DNA of 64,000 bases from positions 151,916 through 215,915 of the forward strand of contig JAEEHS010000013.1 in NCBI GenBank assembly GCA_016281015.1. Direction: 5' to 3'. This document shows, one piece after another, positions 63,984 through 64,000 of this stretch. A program made the position numbers and the translations under genes. The notes under the pieces were generated by a model. The model worked only from the letters and a program-made list of their open reading frames with translations, did no database searches and had not been told where the DNA came from. Within the stretch, counting starts at the first letter, position 1. Every line of letters begins with the position of its first letter. The stretch is from Bacteroidales bacterium (GTDB lineage Bacteria > Bacteroidota > Bacteroidia > Bacteroidales > UBA932).

Positions 63984-64000
63984 TTATTCCTCCACTGCTT
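63984..64000 (-). CDS. rplV: Probable 3' end of rplV (ribosomal protein L22)
   Basis: Reverse strand ...GCA GTG GAG GAA TAA immediately upstream of rpsC; identity inferred from operon order only. Confidence 0.4.

Overview
A GC-rich Bacteroidetes (Bacteroidales-like) chromosomal window. This is inferred from SusC/SusD pairs, FecR/ECF signalling, DUF4491/DUF3244/DUF4886 families, TAnnTTTG promoters and an RnfBCDGEA order with rseC. Most real genes lie on the minus strand, and many long + strand ORFs in the track are antisense artefacts. Main blocks: (1) a porin / imelysin / di-heme oxidoreductase / ResB-CcsA operon (1-5922); (2) transporters and housekeeping genes (6-14 kb); (3) a Fic-family gene behind a palindrome-rich promoter (14.3-15.7 kb); (4) a Sus-like glycan utilisation locus with ECF sigma/FecR/SusC/SusD/discoidin/EEP/PQQ-propeller/GLUG/GH20, plus an unlisted 42-codon small ORF (15.7-31.0 kb); (5) an MmeI-like type IIL restriction-modification gene behind two sets of direct repeats (32-35.2 kb); (6) tRNA-Arg next to three consecutive hairpins (36.7-36.9 kb); (7) rseC-rnfBCDGEA, dnaB, Nif3, MerR, two M23 peptidases, thiamine pyrophosphokinase, an in-frame LptF-like/Fmt fusion ORF and alaS (40-57.5 kb); (8) a visibly AT-richer ~4.9 kb cluster (58.2-62.8 kb) holding a TPR/HTH membrane regulator, a DUF3244 gene frameshifted by a 10-bp tandem duplication and two lipoproteins. 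This cluster is bounded by two direct copies of a terminator-bearing repeat and abuts rpsC, where the S10 operon appears to be broken. The last block, with its repeat pair (one copy carrying a 137-bp inverted-repeat insertion), is the most promising candidate for something undescribed. All family calls come from reading translated motifs; no searches were run.
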